Below are positions 52,523-64,000 of a stretch of DNA of 64,000 bases, one piece after another. This DNA is from Fonsecaea monophora (Eukaryota; Ascomycota; Eurotiomycetes; Chaetothyriales; Herpotrichiellaceae). Position 1 is the first letter of the stretch; every line of letters starts with the position of its first letter. A model generated the notes under the pieces. It made no database searches, was not told where the DNA came from, and saw nothing but the letters and a program-made list of their open reading frames with translations. Both the position numbers and the translations under genes were made by a program. The DNA lies in assembly GCF_001642475.1 (NCBI RefSeq), contig NW_019173961.1, forward strand, positions 240,862-304,861, in the 5' to 3' direction.

Positions 52523-54303
52523 ATTGCATAGATCTGGGATATTTGTGTAGATAGCTGATTATCACGATAAGATTGAGGATGTATTCGAACGGTTTGTCCG
52601 AAATGAGTGGTGTATCGAGCTATGTGGGACTGTTGGTGCATCCGGATCTGTAGAGAATGTGTCCGTTGCTGTATTTGCTGTTCTAAGAGCGAGAGCAGGC
52701 TGATTGAGCTGCGTAGTACGTTACGAGCTGGAGAGTGTGTCGTGTGGTTATTGTCGGTTCGAGCCTGCAGATTGTAGAGACAGGCAAGGGACGGCATCTT
52801 GGGATTTATACTCGGCGTGTGGAGGCCACAGAGATGTTTCAGAAACGTGTACACCGGGACGATATTGATGGGAAAGGTAAAAGTAGTGGGAAGTTTCTTT
52901 GAAGGCATCCCATGCGCGCGATAGCTCACCGGCTTTGGTCAATGTTTTGATTGAGAACAGGGGGAAACGTACCATCTTCCTCATCCAGCTCAATCAAACA
53001 ATCATTGGTTGCATTCTCTGACCCAGACTTTCGATTGAATGGTCCAGCCTTGGATCACGGTTGTTGGGAACTCGCGAAGACTGATCCAGGAAAGCAGCAT
53101 ACAGATTTGAGCGCATTCGGAGTCGCCTTCCGGCACAGAAAATCGCACGTGGCTAGGCGTATAGTGGCCCATGGTTTGCCTGGGGGAAAACCAAAGAAGA
53201 AAATGCGCTAACGTTCAAATCTTGACATAGTGGGACACTGGTAGGGTATCTGGAGAGCAGCCTGGTTCTCCTATCCGGGATGGAGCATGAAGGTGCTTGT
53301 AGACTTGAAGAGCGAGTGGACATCACTGTTTTGCATTGGGCGGGAAGACCTTGGTTGACAAAGCACTTATGAATGTACACCAGGCTCTTCATTCTTTTTC
53401 TGGCTGACTGCGTGGCTGGAATTACAGATCTGTTCGCCCTGTGTGTGACCACATGGTCAATGCGCAGACTGAACCAATGTTGGACGTGATATCGTGTCAT
53501 TTGGTAGATTGTCCGAGCCATTTTGTACCATAAGGAAGCGCCAATTGGCATCTTGGGAGTGGAGCACAGAGCATATGCATTGACTTTCAACCAAACTCGA
53601 AGCAAAGTCTGTGCCAACTCAGCAAAATTAGAGAAGGCAAGTCTGCTGAGGGGTTCGAGGGACAATAGGGGGCAAGCCCAATGTTGAACAGTTTAGAGGC
53701 ATTGGTTGACCTTCCGATTCCTCGTCCTCAACGTGCCCAAGGGTTGACTGCCAGGAATTGTAGTGCGAAGGAACTTTCAGGGTGGAGGGCATTTCCGGAT
53801 GCATAAGGTGGCAGAGTCCGCTCAAACATGGGTCCAAACCATCCATGGAGACTCGTCACAAAATGAGGCCAACTACCTGATGAGAGCGGAAGTTAGCAAC
53901 AATAGCAGGTGATGAATGTTGTTGGCGGAGAGATGGGAGGAAGACAAGATGGTGGTGGCTTCGCTGTGGCTTTGCGAGAGGCGCAGGGCGAGTTTCAGAT
54001 CAATCACGGAAAATCCTTTATCCTTATCCCGCTTCACATCTCGATGCCTAGGAAAGGCCAAAGCGCAGCTTTTGACGAAAAGGCCAATTGGAAAGTGTTG
54101 TTATTTTCTCAGATATATCTAGGGGTATATATTGTAATAATATGAAGTCCCTGACCACTTCGGAAAATCTCATTACCCATGCAGACCGCCTAGCATCCGG
54201 CCATGAATGGCTGGAGCAAAAATCTCAAGTAAATCCCATGAATCCAGTGTAACCCCAACGCCGCGCGATGCGAAAACAAGGTCTCCAATAGCATGTCAAT
54301 TGA
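52523..54303. other. Interval with possible decayed coding sequence
   Basis: 1.8 kb upstream of the DUF6604-like gene. Minus-strand frames (52748-52993, 53153-53665) have protein-like patches such as FSIKTLTKAGELSRAWDAF but no recognisable domain or consistent splicing. They may be untranslated leader, a lost exon or a gene relic. Confidence 0.3.
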
Positions 54304-55110
54304 CTATTTGTAGAACCAGTAGGTTGCCGAGTACTCCACGCTGAAAGCTGCAGGCATGTCTGCACATGTCGCAGGGGGCTGCCCACCAGCGGTGTCCAGG
54401 CGGTAGACAGCCTTGATGTCGCCTTCAGTGGTGGATCGAGATGTCAGGTAAAGCCAGGGAACGGCGCCATTTCCAGTACCGCTGACGCCAGCCACAGCAT
54501 TGGCTGGGGCATCGGAAGAGTGCTCCTTCTGTGCAAAGACGGTACCAAGTTCTGGAGACTCGGGGACGTCAAAAGCGAAGACCGGAGTGGTGGTATTGGA
54601 GAAGAAGTGGTGAGATGAAAGCTGAAGGTCCGAGGGTGAAAGGGGAGCAGAAGGGTCGGAGGGCAGAGGGTATTGTAAGGCCAGGTTGGGGATGAGGGCC
54701 AGGAGATCCGGATAATCAGCCGCCACACACGAGGCATTGTAGAATCTTGCAACGGCCCCGACTGCGGCAGGAGTGGCTGTGGCATTGGCACACGTATAGT
54801 TCTGTCAAATGTCAGTATACACCCGCGACCAGGATTGAAGAAAACCACATACCTGCACACCTCTACCGATAGCAACATGTTCAAGGACCAATCCTGACGG
54901 GCTGGGGAGTGGTGTGGGTGCGATCGGCATGGCAGCTTTCGACACATCACACGTCGGCGAGGGAGAGCCAGGCGTTTTAGCCTGCTGCATATATTGGAAG
55001 ACGACGTCAAAGTAACCAGCTAATGTCGGCGTCCATTCGAAGGCATCTCGAGTAAGTGGTGCAGCCATCAGTGTAGGCGCCAACGAGGCGAGAAGCATTG
55101 TGTACTTCAT
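54304..55110 (-). CDS. Secreted DUF3455 protein
   Basis: Two exons, 55110-54853 and 54801-54304 (GTATGT donor, TTTGACAG acceptor, phase 0), giving 251 residues. Signal peptide at about 1-17 (ending LMAAP). DUF3455 features: GLVLEHVAIGRGVQNYTC across the splice junction, AVGAVARFYNASC, and the C-terminal GDIKAVYRLDTAGGQPPATC and SVEYSATYWFYK. Databases often label members malate dehydrogenase without biochemical support; the domain has no known activity. Four Cys suggest two disulphides, matching secretion. No neighbour suggests a pathway. Confidence 0.85.
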
Positions 55111-56957
55111 CTTGGAAAAAGGAAAGTGGTAAAATGGGTATTAATGAAGGAAACTGTCTGGCCCGCAGATTCTTTTTTGGACTGCAAGGAAAGATTCACA
55201 CTGACTAGTGAATTGTTGGAATGAGCTGTTGAGAACGAGAGCAAAGACTGTATATGAGGACTGAAAGAAACCAGAGGCCATTGTCGAGACCAGCCGCCGC
55301 ATTATATCAACTTGTCAAGCGGACTGGTATACCGGCCACGGATAGGATGGTTGCTATTCTGATGGTGGATCTCCCACGACGAAGGCGGTGTTTCTATCTT
55401 GAGGGCTTTGTCATTGTAATTGGCTCGCCAGCCACGGTGGAGCCATCTTGGCCGCATGAGTGCTGCGAGAAGCGGCAAGGGAGATTGTCGGCTGCGTGTC
55501 TGATCGACGAGGGTTCGGATGTAATAATAGACGGGGTAATTGGCGCCCTGCGGCAGCAAACACCTTGGAATTTGGACCGTCTTGCGCCATCTGGGTTAGC
55601 CTGGACATCTAGAGGGCCCTGGTCGGCGAGTAGGGTATTCGGGATGCTGGTCGGGTGGCTGCGTTGTTGGCCTCCGAATGGCAAGCCTCTTGCTGACCTC
55701 TCGGCTTTCTCAGGCGTGCTAGGACGTTCGTCTGGTTACTTCCTTGCCGCCGGCCAGCCGGCCAGCCGCCAGCCCACCATCTCAAAGGGCCAATCCCAGA
55801 TCAGTTTGTGTATGACGTGCAGATGTAGCGCACAAAGCGGGTACGCCTTGTCGAAATCGCTCCCCGAGTCGTTCTTTTGCCTTAGTGCACGCCCAGAGAA
55901 ATGCCTTTCTTCAATTCGGGATGCGTTTCAGGTTTTCAGACACGGGTACCCAACCGAATCTTGCTCGGCGCTTGTCTTAGGACTTATAAACCTGCACAGG
56001 CAGCTTTGACAGAAGATACAAGACTTCGAAGGCGCTTCCATCAGCAAGACTGGGACCTTGTCTTCGGGTACCACTCGGGCGTATTGGTGACCAGGCAGAC
56101 ACATGTCTCTCCTAGTTCGGATGATGTTCTTCGGTGCTAAGTACAGAAACATACCGTCGGACCTAATTGCGTATCACTACCAAGGCTGGGCATTATGCGC
56201 GCGCAGGTCTTGGGGTTTCGCGTCGTAATTCCGAAAGGAATGCCGGCGGAGCGCAAGACAGCTCTTTTGGGACCCGTGAGTATTTCGTTCAGCTGACGAC
56301 GGGAGCCAGCTGCCAGAATAGTTTCTGAAGATTTTGTACAGACAGTAGCCAGGGGACGAAACATCGCTTGCAAAGGAGCTGCGTGCGTAGGCCACGTTCC
56401 GTCTCGTCTGCGCTAACTGCGACAATGGCAAATGGACCATTCACGTAAGCATCGACTTCGCCTCTTTTGAGCCTTTTCCGCAAACGCTTACGAAGCAGGA
56501 CACTTGGTCGGACTACTTGTAGAAATTGTAGCAAGTCCATCTAACATCCGCGGGTTGTCTTCTCCCTGTTGTTTAGTGCTCACTCTGTCGGATTCCGCAT
56601 ACACAATGGTCGGCGTCTACTGCTTCCGCGATGGTCGCCTGCCCACATGACCGGAACGTACGCATTTAGGTTTGGAGGATTCGAATTTGTTGTCACACTG
56701 TGTTGGTAAATAATGCCGGATAGCCATGGAGTCCGTCCGTGGCCCTCGAACTTCTTTTCAAGGGAAACGCGTAATAAAGCCGCGTGGGCCCTGCCAGGAA
56801 TCTCGTCCTTGATGATGACGGTAAGTCGGTAGAAAGAGAAGGACATGTGAGGTGCAAGAGGATTCTCTGTATGACGCAAAATGAAGCCGTAGACTATGAG
56901 ATGTCCACCGCAACAACAAGTAAGCACTCCTGGCGATGCGGCTTTACATACCAGAAG
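55111..56957. other. Long intergenic region
   Basis: 1.85 kb between two minus-strand genes. A 251-codon plus-strand frame (55254-56009) is the longest, but lacks domains and is considered chance. A short GGCCAGCC repeat is present near 55750. No gene is called. Confidence 0.45.
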
Positions 56958-59248
56958 CTATCCAAATTCCTGCTGATGCCAATCTGGGTCGTGGAACTCA
57001 GGTGAAGGAAGCCCTGCGCCGCCAACCGCGGCCGCTGCTGCTGCTTCGCCCAGATGGACAACGTTCCGATCAACATCCATGGTGCCCATCCAGTAGAGCA
57101 TCACAAACACCAGCATGTGAAGAGCAAGACAATAGCCGGCAAAGACATTGCGCGAAGTCCTGGTAGCGAGAACGACCCTCGTTAAGGAAAATATGATCCT
57201 TTCAGGGAAGCTCATGCGTTTGTAAGCACGTGTAGCTTCCCGGCCACGAAACGCGGCAAAAGGAGAAATATTAGCCTCGTATTGTGACTTCCATCGACCG
57301 GTCGTGCTGTCATCCACATGAACCGCCGTGTGACCCGTTGGTCCAGAAAAGGATGAAGATGTTGTTGGGCCCCGATTGTACGCTGAGATATATCGTGTTT
57401 TTTCGTACAAGTTCAAGTTATCCTTCTGAAGCGAGGCAACTTCTTGACGCAAGGAAGTTACTGTTGCGTAGGTCTTGGATAGCTCTTCTTCAAGTTGCTG
57501 GTTCTTCTGCTTGAATCGATCTCTTTGAGCCTGGATCATCGGCAAAATGCCAGCGCCCCCACCGATTGGTTCTCCTCCTCGTAGTGTCTCAAATGTGTTT
57601 GTTCTCGGCTGCATATCATAGCCAGAAATGATGGAAGATGTTGGCGATGATGCCCTTCCTCGTCGTAAAGAACCCATGGGATGCCGAGACACATACGTTC
57701 CCGCGACAGACATCCCGGAAGAGGGAAGTGCATTTGCAGCCTCCTCCTGCACACGCATGAGGTCGTTCTCCAGGGTTGAAGAAAGCTTCTGGGACTTCTC
57801 TAACTCGGCATTGGTCCTCGACAGCTCTTCTTGGAGCTCTTCAAGCTGACGTTGAAGGTCTTGGTGTGATACTCGCAGCAGCGTCATTTCATTCGTCAGC
57901 TTCTTGTTGCGCGCAAGTAGCAGCTGCTCCAAGGATTGCTTCGTCTCAGCTTCCCGGTCAATGGGAGCTTCACCCCCATCTTCATCGTCGCCAATTGACA
58001 ATTCAATTGACCGTAGGGTATCTAACTCCCTTTTCAGATCTTCATAATCGGACCATTTACTGACCTTGGTACGAAGCTCCTCGTTCTCACTTGCGAGTTG
58101 GGACCGCTGTCTATCGACTTGACGTAGCTTGTTGTCCCAATCCCTCTTCTCCGTTTCTCTCTCGAACCTTGCGGACTCAATTTTCCGAAGAAGAGAAGAG
58201 TTTTCGGACTGCAAGCGTAGAAAGGAAGGGTCGTCTTCGACGTTGTGATTTTCAACGCTCTGCGAAGTGGCCTTAGCAAGGTCGACTCGAAGCTGTTCGT
58301 TCCTCGCTTCGATCTCCGCCAGACGGGCAGTTGTCTTCTCCAGTTCGTAGGTCATCATCTCCAGCTCTGCAGCGGCAGCCTTGGACGAGGCTGCTTCGGC
58401 CGACCCATCTTGAAGTCTTTGAGACACTTCGTAGCTGGCTTTCAATTCTTTGAGTAGCCTGTCCTGGTTCTCGACCTTTTCTTCCAGAGAACGCTCTTTT
58501 GCTGCCCAGTTGTTCTGCTTTTCCTCCAAGACATTTGCCCATTTGACTTCAACCTCCTGAACCAGAGCGCTGGTTCCAGCCTCAGCATCTTTTCTGGCTT
58601 TGCTTTCGTCTTGCAGTTTTCGTTCTGTTTCCTCCAGCTGAGCGGTCAGTTTGCTAACTCTAGAGAGAAGCTGCTGGTTCTCAATAGTGAGCTTGGGCAC
58701 CGTATCCTCAGACGCGACCAGGGAATCGACAGAGGCTTCGAGAAGAGGAAAGGGATCCGGAGCCTCGGACAAAGATTGGTATAGTTGGAGGAAGGCGGAC
58801 GAGGAAGTCTTGCCATGGCCAGTAATCAGGTCAATGAAAGTTTGATACGCTGCAAAAAGTCAACTTCCGCCTAATGCTTTGGGGGAGGGTACACCAACAT
58901 TTCAAGAGTGTCTTGTATTCAGTCAACTTTGCTGCATCTTCCAATTTCCGAAAGTCTTTCGTCTTCTGAGCGAGTTCCTTCCGTTCGAGCAAGGCGTCTC
59001 TCTGCTGAGCGACAATCTCGGAGGCTGTAGAATCCAACTGGGGCATCAACGAGGAAAGGTCGATGTCTGATAAATTAGCCAGCAGTGTGAATAAAGGGTG
59101 TGAACGTGAACTCACTGCGCCATGCGGCGATTGCCTTTTGAAACTTGTTTTCTGCTTCAACCGGTGGCCTCTCCAGGAAAGATTCAGGACGAGGCTCAGC
59201 GTCGTCCGCCCGAGGGGCATTGACCTCTGATACCACCATTGCGTCCAT
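56958..59248 (-). CDS. Golgi coiled-coil protein CASP (Coy1 homologue)
   Basis: Three exons: 59248-59116, 59066-58899 and 58849-56958 (GTGAGT and GTTGGT donors), in phase, giving 730 residues. CASP is a tail-anchored Golgi golgin involved in intra-Golgi vesicle tethering and SNARE interaction (yeast Coy1). The N-terminal part has FQKAIAAWRNIDLSSLMPQLD and LEDAAKLTEYKTLLKSYQTF. A long coiled coil (about 125-600) of heptads is interrupted by a Gly/Ser-rich hinge around 490-540. The CASP C-terminal domain follows: FRGREATRAYKRMSFPERI, then one membrane segment at about 668-689, then a lumenal tail of about 40 residues. Vps3, a second tethering protein, is transcribed divergently 400 bp away. Confidence 0.92.
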
Positions 59249-59646
59249 CTCGTCAATAGGGGGCAGGGTTCACAGATCCTCCCTTTTGAAGTGCCGCCAA
59301 CTCGGAGGCTCCATCAGCATTAATGCATTTGCAGAATCCTGTTTGTAGAGCAACAGAGTGAGATGCGCCTTGAGAAGCCTTCGAATTAACGTTGAACGCG
59401 TCAACTGTATTGACAACGGGACCGAGCAACGGGCATTGGAGTTGGACCCAAGACTGCGCCCCGAAACCGAATCTCCCGCAGTAGTGCGTTTTGACCACTG
59501 CAATGCTCCGCTTGCCGTCATCAACCACAATACATACTATCGAGTACAACGAGGACAGCACTTTAATGTTCTCTTGAGAGAAGCTTGCTGGACTACTCGC
59601 AACCATGGATACTCTCACTCGGCGTCATTGAAGGCCGCTTCTCCCC
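59249..59646. promoter_or_regulatory. Bidirectional promoter interval of CASP and Vps3
   Basis: 398 bp separate the two divergent start codons, so both promoters and leaders must lie here. No TATA box or specific regulator motif was recognised. Confidence 0.6.
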
Positions 59647-62600
59647 ATGGATGGACCCGACCAAGATGGCCAGCGACCTGCAAAGCGGCAGAGACTGGTG
59701 GCGCCTGAACCAGGCCCATATGTCCTTCGTGCTGTTCTCGAGGACATTCCACTGGCGGCAGATGACGGTGATGCAAAGGTGTCAATTACGTGTGTAGAAT
59801 ATTGGAGTAGGTGAGGCTGTTTATCCTGCGGTTCCCGCATTTCTCTTACGATGCACCAGACAACAATTTATATGTCGGAACCTCCGCGGCCGAGATCTTG
59901 CATTTAGTCTCGATCCCTTCTGATCAGGACGACGACAATGCACCTACAACCTTCATTCTTGCCTCGCGACTTCAACCCAGCGGCCACGCCGCATCGGCCG
60001 AGTCTCCGAACGCACCAGGTATCCAGCAGATCCTGGTTCTACCAGGTCCTCTAAAAGCCTGCGTATTATGCAATGGCGTCGTCTCGTTCTACTCACTCCC
60101 AGAATTCAGTCCGGCATTTCCTAACAGGGAACCCACTGGCGTCCAGTGGATTGGTGGCATTGACGAGAATGAAGACAAAGAGAACCCGGAGGGGCCTGTG
60201 GTGATGATTGCAAACTCGCGTAGAATCATCTTGGTCAGGGTGGGGGAGAGGCTGCGGGCAATCAAAAATAACATCGAATACCCCGGCTGTTTGAAATCGA
60301 GCAGAAGAGAAACGATTGCATGCGTGGCTGATGACACGAGTTATGCACTCCTGGAGGTAGAACACCAGCAGAAGATTCCGCTGTTTCCCATCTCATCACA
60401 GCCTACTGATGATGATATGCTGGCCGAAAATGATGGGCGTGCTCCAGCACAGTCTCCTCCATCTGCAGAAGCAGCTGGTCATGCTCGAAGCACAAGCATG
60501 GGGAATCTGATCGGCTCGCCAGAGGACGGTTCCCACGGACGCCAGGAGTCTTCGCATCTAATGCCTCCAGATACGGCATCCGCTGGCTCAGCCCAACCCT
60601 CATCATCACCTACTAACTTCTCAGTCACCGTCGGAGGCGCAGATGGGAGTGGACGTCCGAGAGCGCGCCCCCGTGCGTCAACCGAGGCACTTCCCGCCAA
60701 ATCATCCGCTGGCATCAGTAGCAAACATTCTACCAAGCGTCTCAAACCGCATATCCTCTCTCCCTTTCCGACGGAGTTCATGTTAACTACGGGCACGATG
60801 GAATCTGAGCCCGGAGTTGGTATGTTTGTGAATCTGGATGGTGACGTTGTTCGAGGGACAATTGACTTCGAAAGTTACCCTGAGGATCTGCTTGTGGACA
60901 ACTTTGCCGTGCCGGAAAACGAAGGCGCCCCACGCTCGGAAGATGAGGGTAAAATCATCTTCGCTCTTCTGCGAAGTGTTCAAGAAGGCGTAACAGAGAG
61001 AAAATTGGAAATCCAGCTGATCGAGAATGCATCCGAGCTCGCGCACCCTCGCACCTGCGTTGGTTTGCCATCAAGTGGATTCGAGAATGCTCCCGCCGGC
61101 TTGCACCACACGCTGAGCACGCATAGCCATTTCTTCAAAGCCCCGGGAGAATTGTTGCAACTGGTACCACTTCCCATCAAGTCTTTGAGACAACGAGAGA
61201 TCGCTCAAGCTGAGAGTGATCCAAGGACAAAGTCTGCTGTGGAACAGGTGGAGCAAGAGCGCGCTCTGTTTGAGAGTCAATCCTTGAGTACTCCTGTCGA
61301 GCCGTCGAACGAGCTCGTAAAGAAGCGTGCTATTGAAGAAGAAAAGCTTGCTGGTCGCCTCGGACGCGCTTTCACGAGAAATTTGGTTTGGCACGGTAAA
61401 GATCTTCTCATGATCTTACAAAATCCCTTGATCTCGCAACTCGAATATCGCCTGACGCAGTATATGATTGACACCCAACCTGTCAATGTGATTCCTGGTC
61501 AAATATTCGGGTTCTTGGCTAGTATTCACGGTCGCGAACCGAAGGATGAGACGGAGTTCCTCACCCTGAACTACATCAGACAGAAAGCCAGCTTGATTTT
61601 GTTTTTGTATTTGGTGACACAGCTTTCAGGTGCCTCAACCCTTCAAGACATATTCCGAGCTGTCGAGAACACCTTGCATGATGGTGGGCTAGATCCGCGC
61701 ATCGTGCTCCTCCTTCTACCTCCACTCTCGTTGGAGGTCTTGTACGGGCCAGAAGGCATCTGGCTCCATCAAGGTATGGCGGATCTCTTGCAAGATCATC
61801 GATCGCCAATCTCTAATTTTGAGGATGCCCCGACCGAATTTTGGATGATGATGAGACACTTCTTGATGCTGTGGCAAGAGAAGCGCGGCTATGGAAGCAT
61901 TGCAGATGACAAGCACGTATTTGATTCTGTTGATGCGTCGCTGCTCCATGTCTTGCTCTATTTGGACCAAGCATTGGCCACAGACAGTCCTGCCCAGAGA
62001 TCAGTGCGAGCCAAATTGAATAATGTTGTCGATCAGTGGAAGGGCGACTTTGAGCGTGCGACATTGCTACTGGAACGGTACAATCGACTCTATATTCTGA
62101 GCCGGCTCTATCAAAGTAGGAAACAAGCTCAAGATGTCCTGGCGACTTGGAAACGGATCATCGATGGAGAGAGGGATGTGGACTATGGTTCAAATATTGG
62201 CTATGTGGAGGTCCAACTACGCCGCTACTTGACGGTCATTCGAGATATCGAACTGGTTCAGAGTTATACTCTGTTGCTCGCACAGCGAAATCCGGAGCTC
62301 GCCGTCCAAGTTTTCACAGACGACGCTGCACGGGTGAAGTTCAGCCCTCAAGAGGTAGTCCAACTTCTCAAAGACCAAGCACCGGGAGCGGTCCAGCAAT
62401 ATCTGGAATATCTTGTGTTTGGCAAAAATCTCGGACAGTACGCCGACGACCTCATCGGCTATTACCTCGACACAGTTCTGACCGTCCTGGAAAAGTCAGA
62501 ATCCGCTCGCACGTCGCTAGCAGAAAGCTATTCGACCTATCGAGCTCTTGAGTCGCCCAAGCCGACCTATCTCGACTTTATTCATCAAAACGCCCCTCCA

Positions 62601-63305
62601 GAGCCATGGTGGCAATCACGTCTCCGTCTCCTCCAACTCCTAGGGAGTGGCGCATACGCATCCACAGGCACCAGCGACGCTGGAAAGGATCTGACTTACT
62701 CGGTCTCCATGGTCCTCGAGCGCATGGCACCCTTCTCCTCCTATCTCGTTTCGGAATCTGTGATCCTCGATGCCCGTCAAGGCCGTCACAAAGAAGCCCT
62801 TCGCCTTCTGACACATGGGTTGGGTGATTATGATACAGCCACACGATACTGCTACTTTGGCCGTCCTTCACCCCTTTCCTCATCCTTTCCCATTGATCCA
62901 GCCAGCTTACCATCCAGAACGAGCCAGATCGAACTTTTCACTTTCCTTTTCCACGAATTTCTCTCCATTCACGACGTTGAGGAACGCCTTGAACGCACGT
63001 CCTATCTTCTCGGGAAATTCGCCACCTTTTTTGACCCTCTGCAAATCCTCAGAGATATTCCTGATGATTGGACCGTGGAGATGCTGAGTGAATTCTTAGT
63101 GAGGAGTTTCCGCTCTGCCACAACTGAGAGGAACCAGCTTGTGATTATGAAGGCTTTGAGTGCGGCTCAGAACCTTATAGGGCAGGTCGACTTGGTGGAG
63201 CTCTGTGAGAAGATTGGCCCGAAATTCGAGACTACAAATGAAGGAGCTACACCGGACCAAGGAGGGTTTGAAGAACCACGAGAGGTCGATGTCGGGGGGA
63301 CTTGA
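59647..63305 (+). CDS. vps3: CORVET subunit Vps3 (TGFBRAP1/Vps39-like)
   Basis: Two exons, 59647-59806 and 59860-63305 (GTAGGT donor, CACCAG acceptor), giving 1201 residues. The long frame has no ATG near its left end; the upstream exon supplies MDGPDQDGQRPAKRQRLVAP and joins as EYWNNNLYVGTSAAEILHL. Vps3 is the Rab5 (Vps21)-binding subunit of the endosomal CORVET tether. Seen: an N-terminal CNH-type beta-propeller (about 30-240 and 330-470), split by a Ser/Pro-rich disordered insert (about 250-330), then a helical solenoid with the Vps39-type ends (SLILFLYLVTQLSG, then QYLEYLVFGKNLGQYADDLIG, then RHKEALRLLTHGLGDYDTA). It has no C-terminal RING, as expected for Vps3. Confidence 0.88.
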
Positions 63306-64000
63306 TGGAGGGTGTTGGACATGTAGATAATAGGTAATTCATCGACACCTCATTCACAAGACAGAATGTGTGAGGCTTGATACTGGAACAATGAACTCAT
63401 CCAAGATACGTCATCATGGTCGTGTTTCCCTGGCTCCAAGACGCTTCGCGTGTCCTTATTTCACATAGGCCTAACGACTCATTTATGGTGAGCACCGCAT
63501 AGTGAGCGACGGGAAAGGGGAATCCAACATATGTATGTATGTGTGTATGTATGTGTGTATTAGACATTAACTCGGCCATGACTCGACTCGACTGCACTGC
63601 ACTGCAGGCGTAACAAGAAGAAGAAGAAGCAGAATAAGAAATTCCACACTGCCTCCCACAGCCCTCAGTCTCCAGTCCCCAGTCTCTATCCAGAACATGC
63701 GGACGCCGCGATCTCAGCCTCAATCCCGTGCAGGAAAGCAAAGCAATGTAATGCAAAAGCTAGTCGCTGACAAGCCTGACACGATGACACGCTGACACAC
63801 AAAGACAGGAATCTGTAAGCGCTGCTGTACATGTAAGTGTAAAACGAAAGTTCGCTCAAGGTCGATTGATCCAACGAGGTTGTATGGCAAGCAAACAAGC
63901 AAGCAATCAGGCAATGCTTGCTTTTGTTCTTTTCTTCAAAAAGTGCGCTTTTTTTCGCTGGACGTGAAAGGAAAGGGATGAGAAACAGTAAGGGGGGGAA
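63306..64000. other. Right edge, downstream of Vps3
   Basis: 695 bp without a gene. It contains an ATGT/GTGT repeat (63530-63560), tandem AAG triplets (about 63610-63630) and GACTCG-rich short repeats. Confidence 0.5.
63530..63560 (+). repeat. TATG/TGTG repeat
   Basis: Alternating TATG and TGTG units over about 30 bases. Confidence 0.85.

Noticed and set aside
55254..56009. 251-codon plus-strand open frame between the DUF3455 and CASP genes
   Set aside because: It starts with ATG but has no domain, signal, repeat or recognisable composition of a protein. Shorter competing frames overlap on the other strand. Judged a chance frame in GC-rich DNA.

Overview
The window is a stretch of nuclear genome from a filamentous ascomycete (Pezizomycotina). 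The evidence is short spliceosomal introns (about 44-75 nt, GTRNGT donors, CTNAC branch sites, pyrimidine tract then AG), monocistronic genes on both strands, and fungal families: HET-C, DUF6604, DUF3455, an Abr1-like multicopper oxidase and a prefoldin, Atg27, CASP and Vps3 set. I cannot name the species. I resolved 24 protein genes and one gene relic. Most multi-exon models below were rebuilt by hand from splice signals and checked for phase. No tRNA, rRNA or CRISPR was seen.

Layout. 1-10.5 kb is gene-poor: a secreted GH43 glycosidase (-), a GPI-type multicopper oxidase (+), and a small secreted Cys-rich protein whose second half is cut up by dibasic (Kex2-type) sites (-). 12-15.2 kb: an aldehyde dehydrogenase and a TDG/Mug-type DNA glycosylase, both +. 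15.6-27 kb looks like self/non-self recognition genes: a frameshifted TPR relic of NLR type, a complete HET-C homologue (+), and a giant ankyrin-repeat protein ending in a RING-IBR-RING E3 module (-).

27.6-38.8 kb is denser and mostly housekeeping: cupin protein, four-TM protein, acyl-CoA thioesterase (possibly peroxisomal), prefoldin subunit 4, isochorismatase-family hydrolase, Atg27 and a GNAT acetyltransferase. 40-44.5 kb has a GMC flavin oxidoreductase followed by a nine-exon ACS-type MFS transporter, a plausible oxidation/transport pair. 45-55 kb holds a low-complexity protein with a gag-like N-terminal segment, a thaumatin-like protein, a second aldehyde dehydrogenase, a DUF6604 protein and a secreted DUF3455 protein. 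57-63.3 kb holds two membrane-traffic genes transcribed divergently from a 0.4 kb interval: the Golgi coiled-coil protein CASP (-) and the CORVET subunit Vps3 (+).

The item most likely to be undescribed is the Kex2-processed precursor at 9600-10461. The HET-C / ankyrin-RBR / TPR-relic neighbourhood is the next most interesting.
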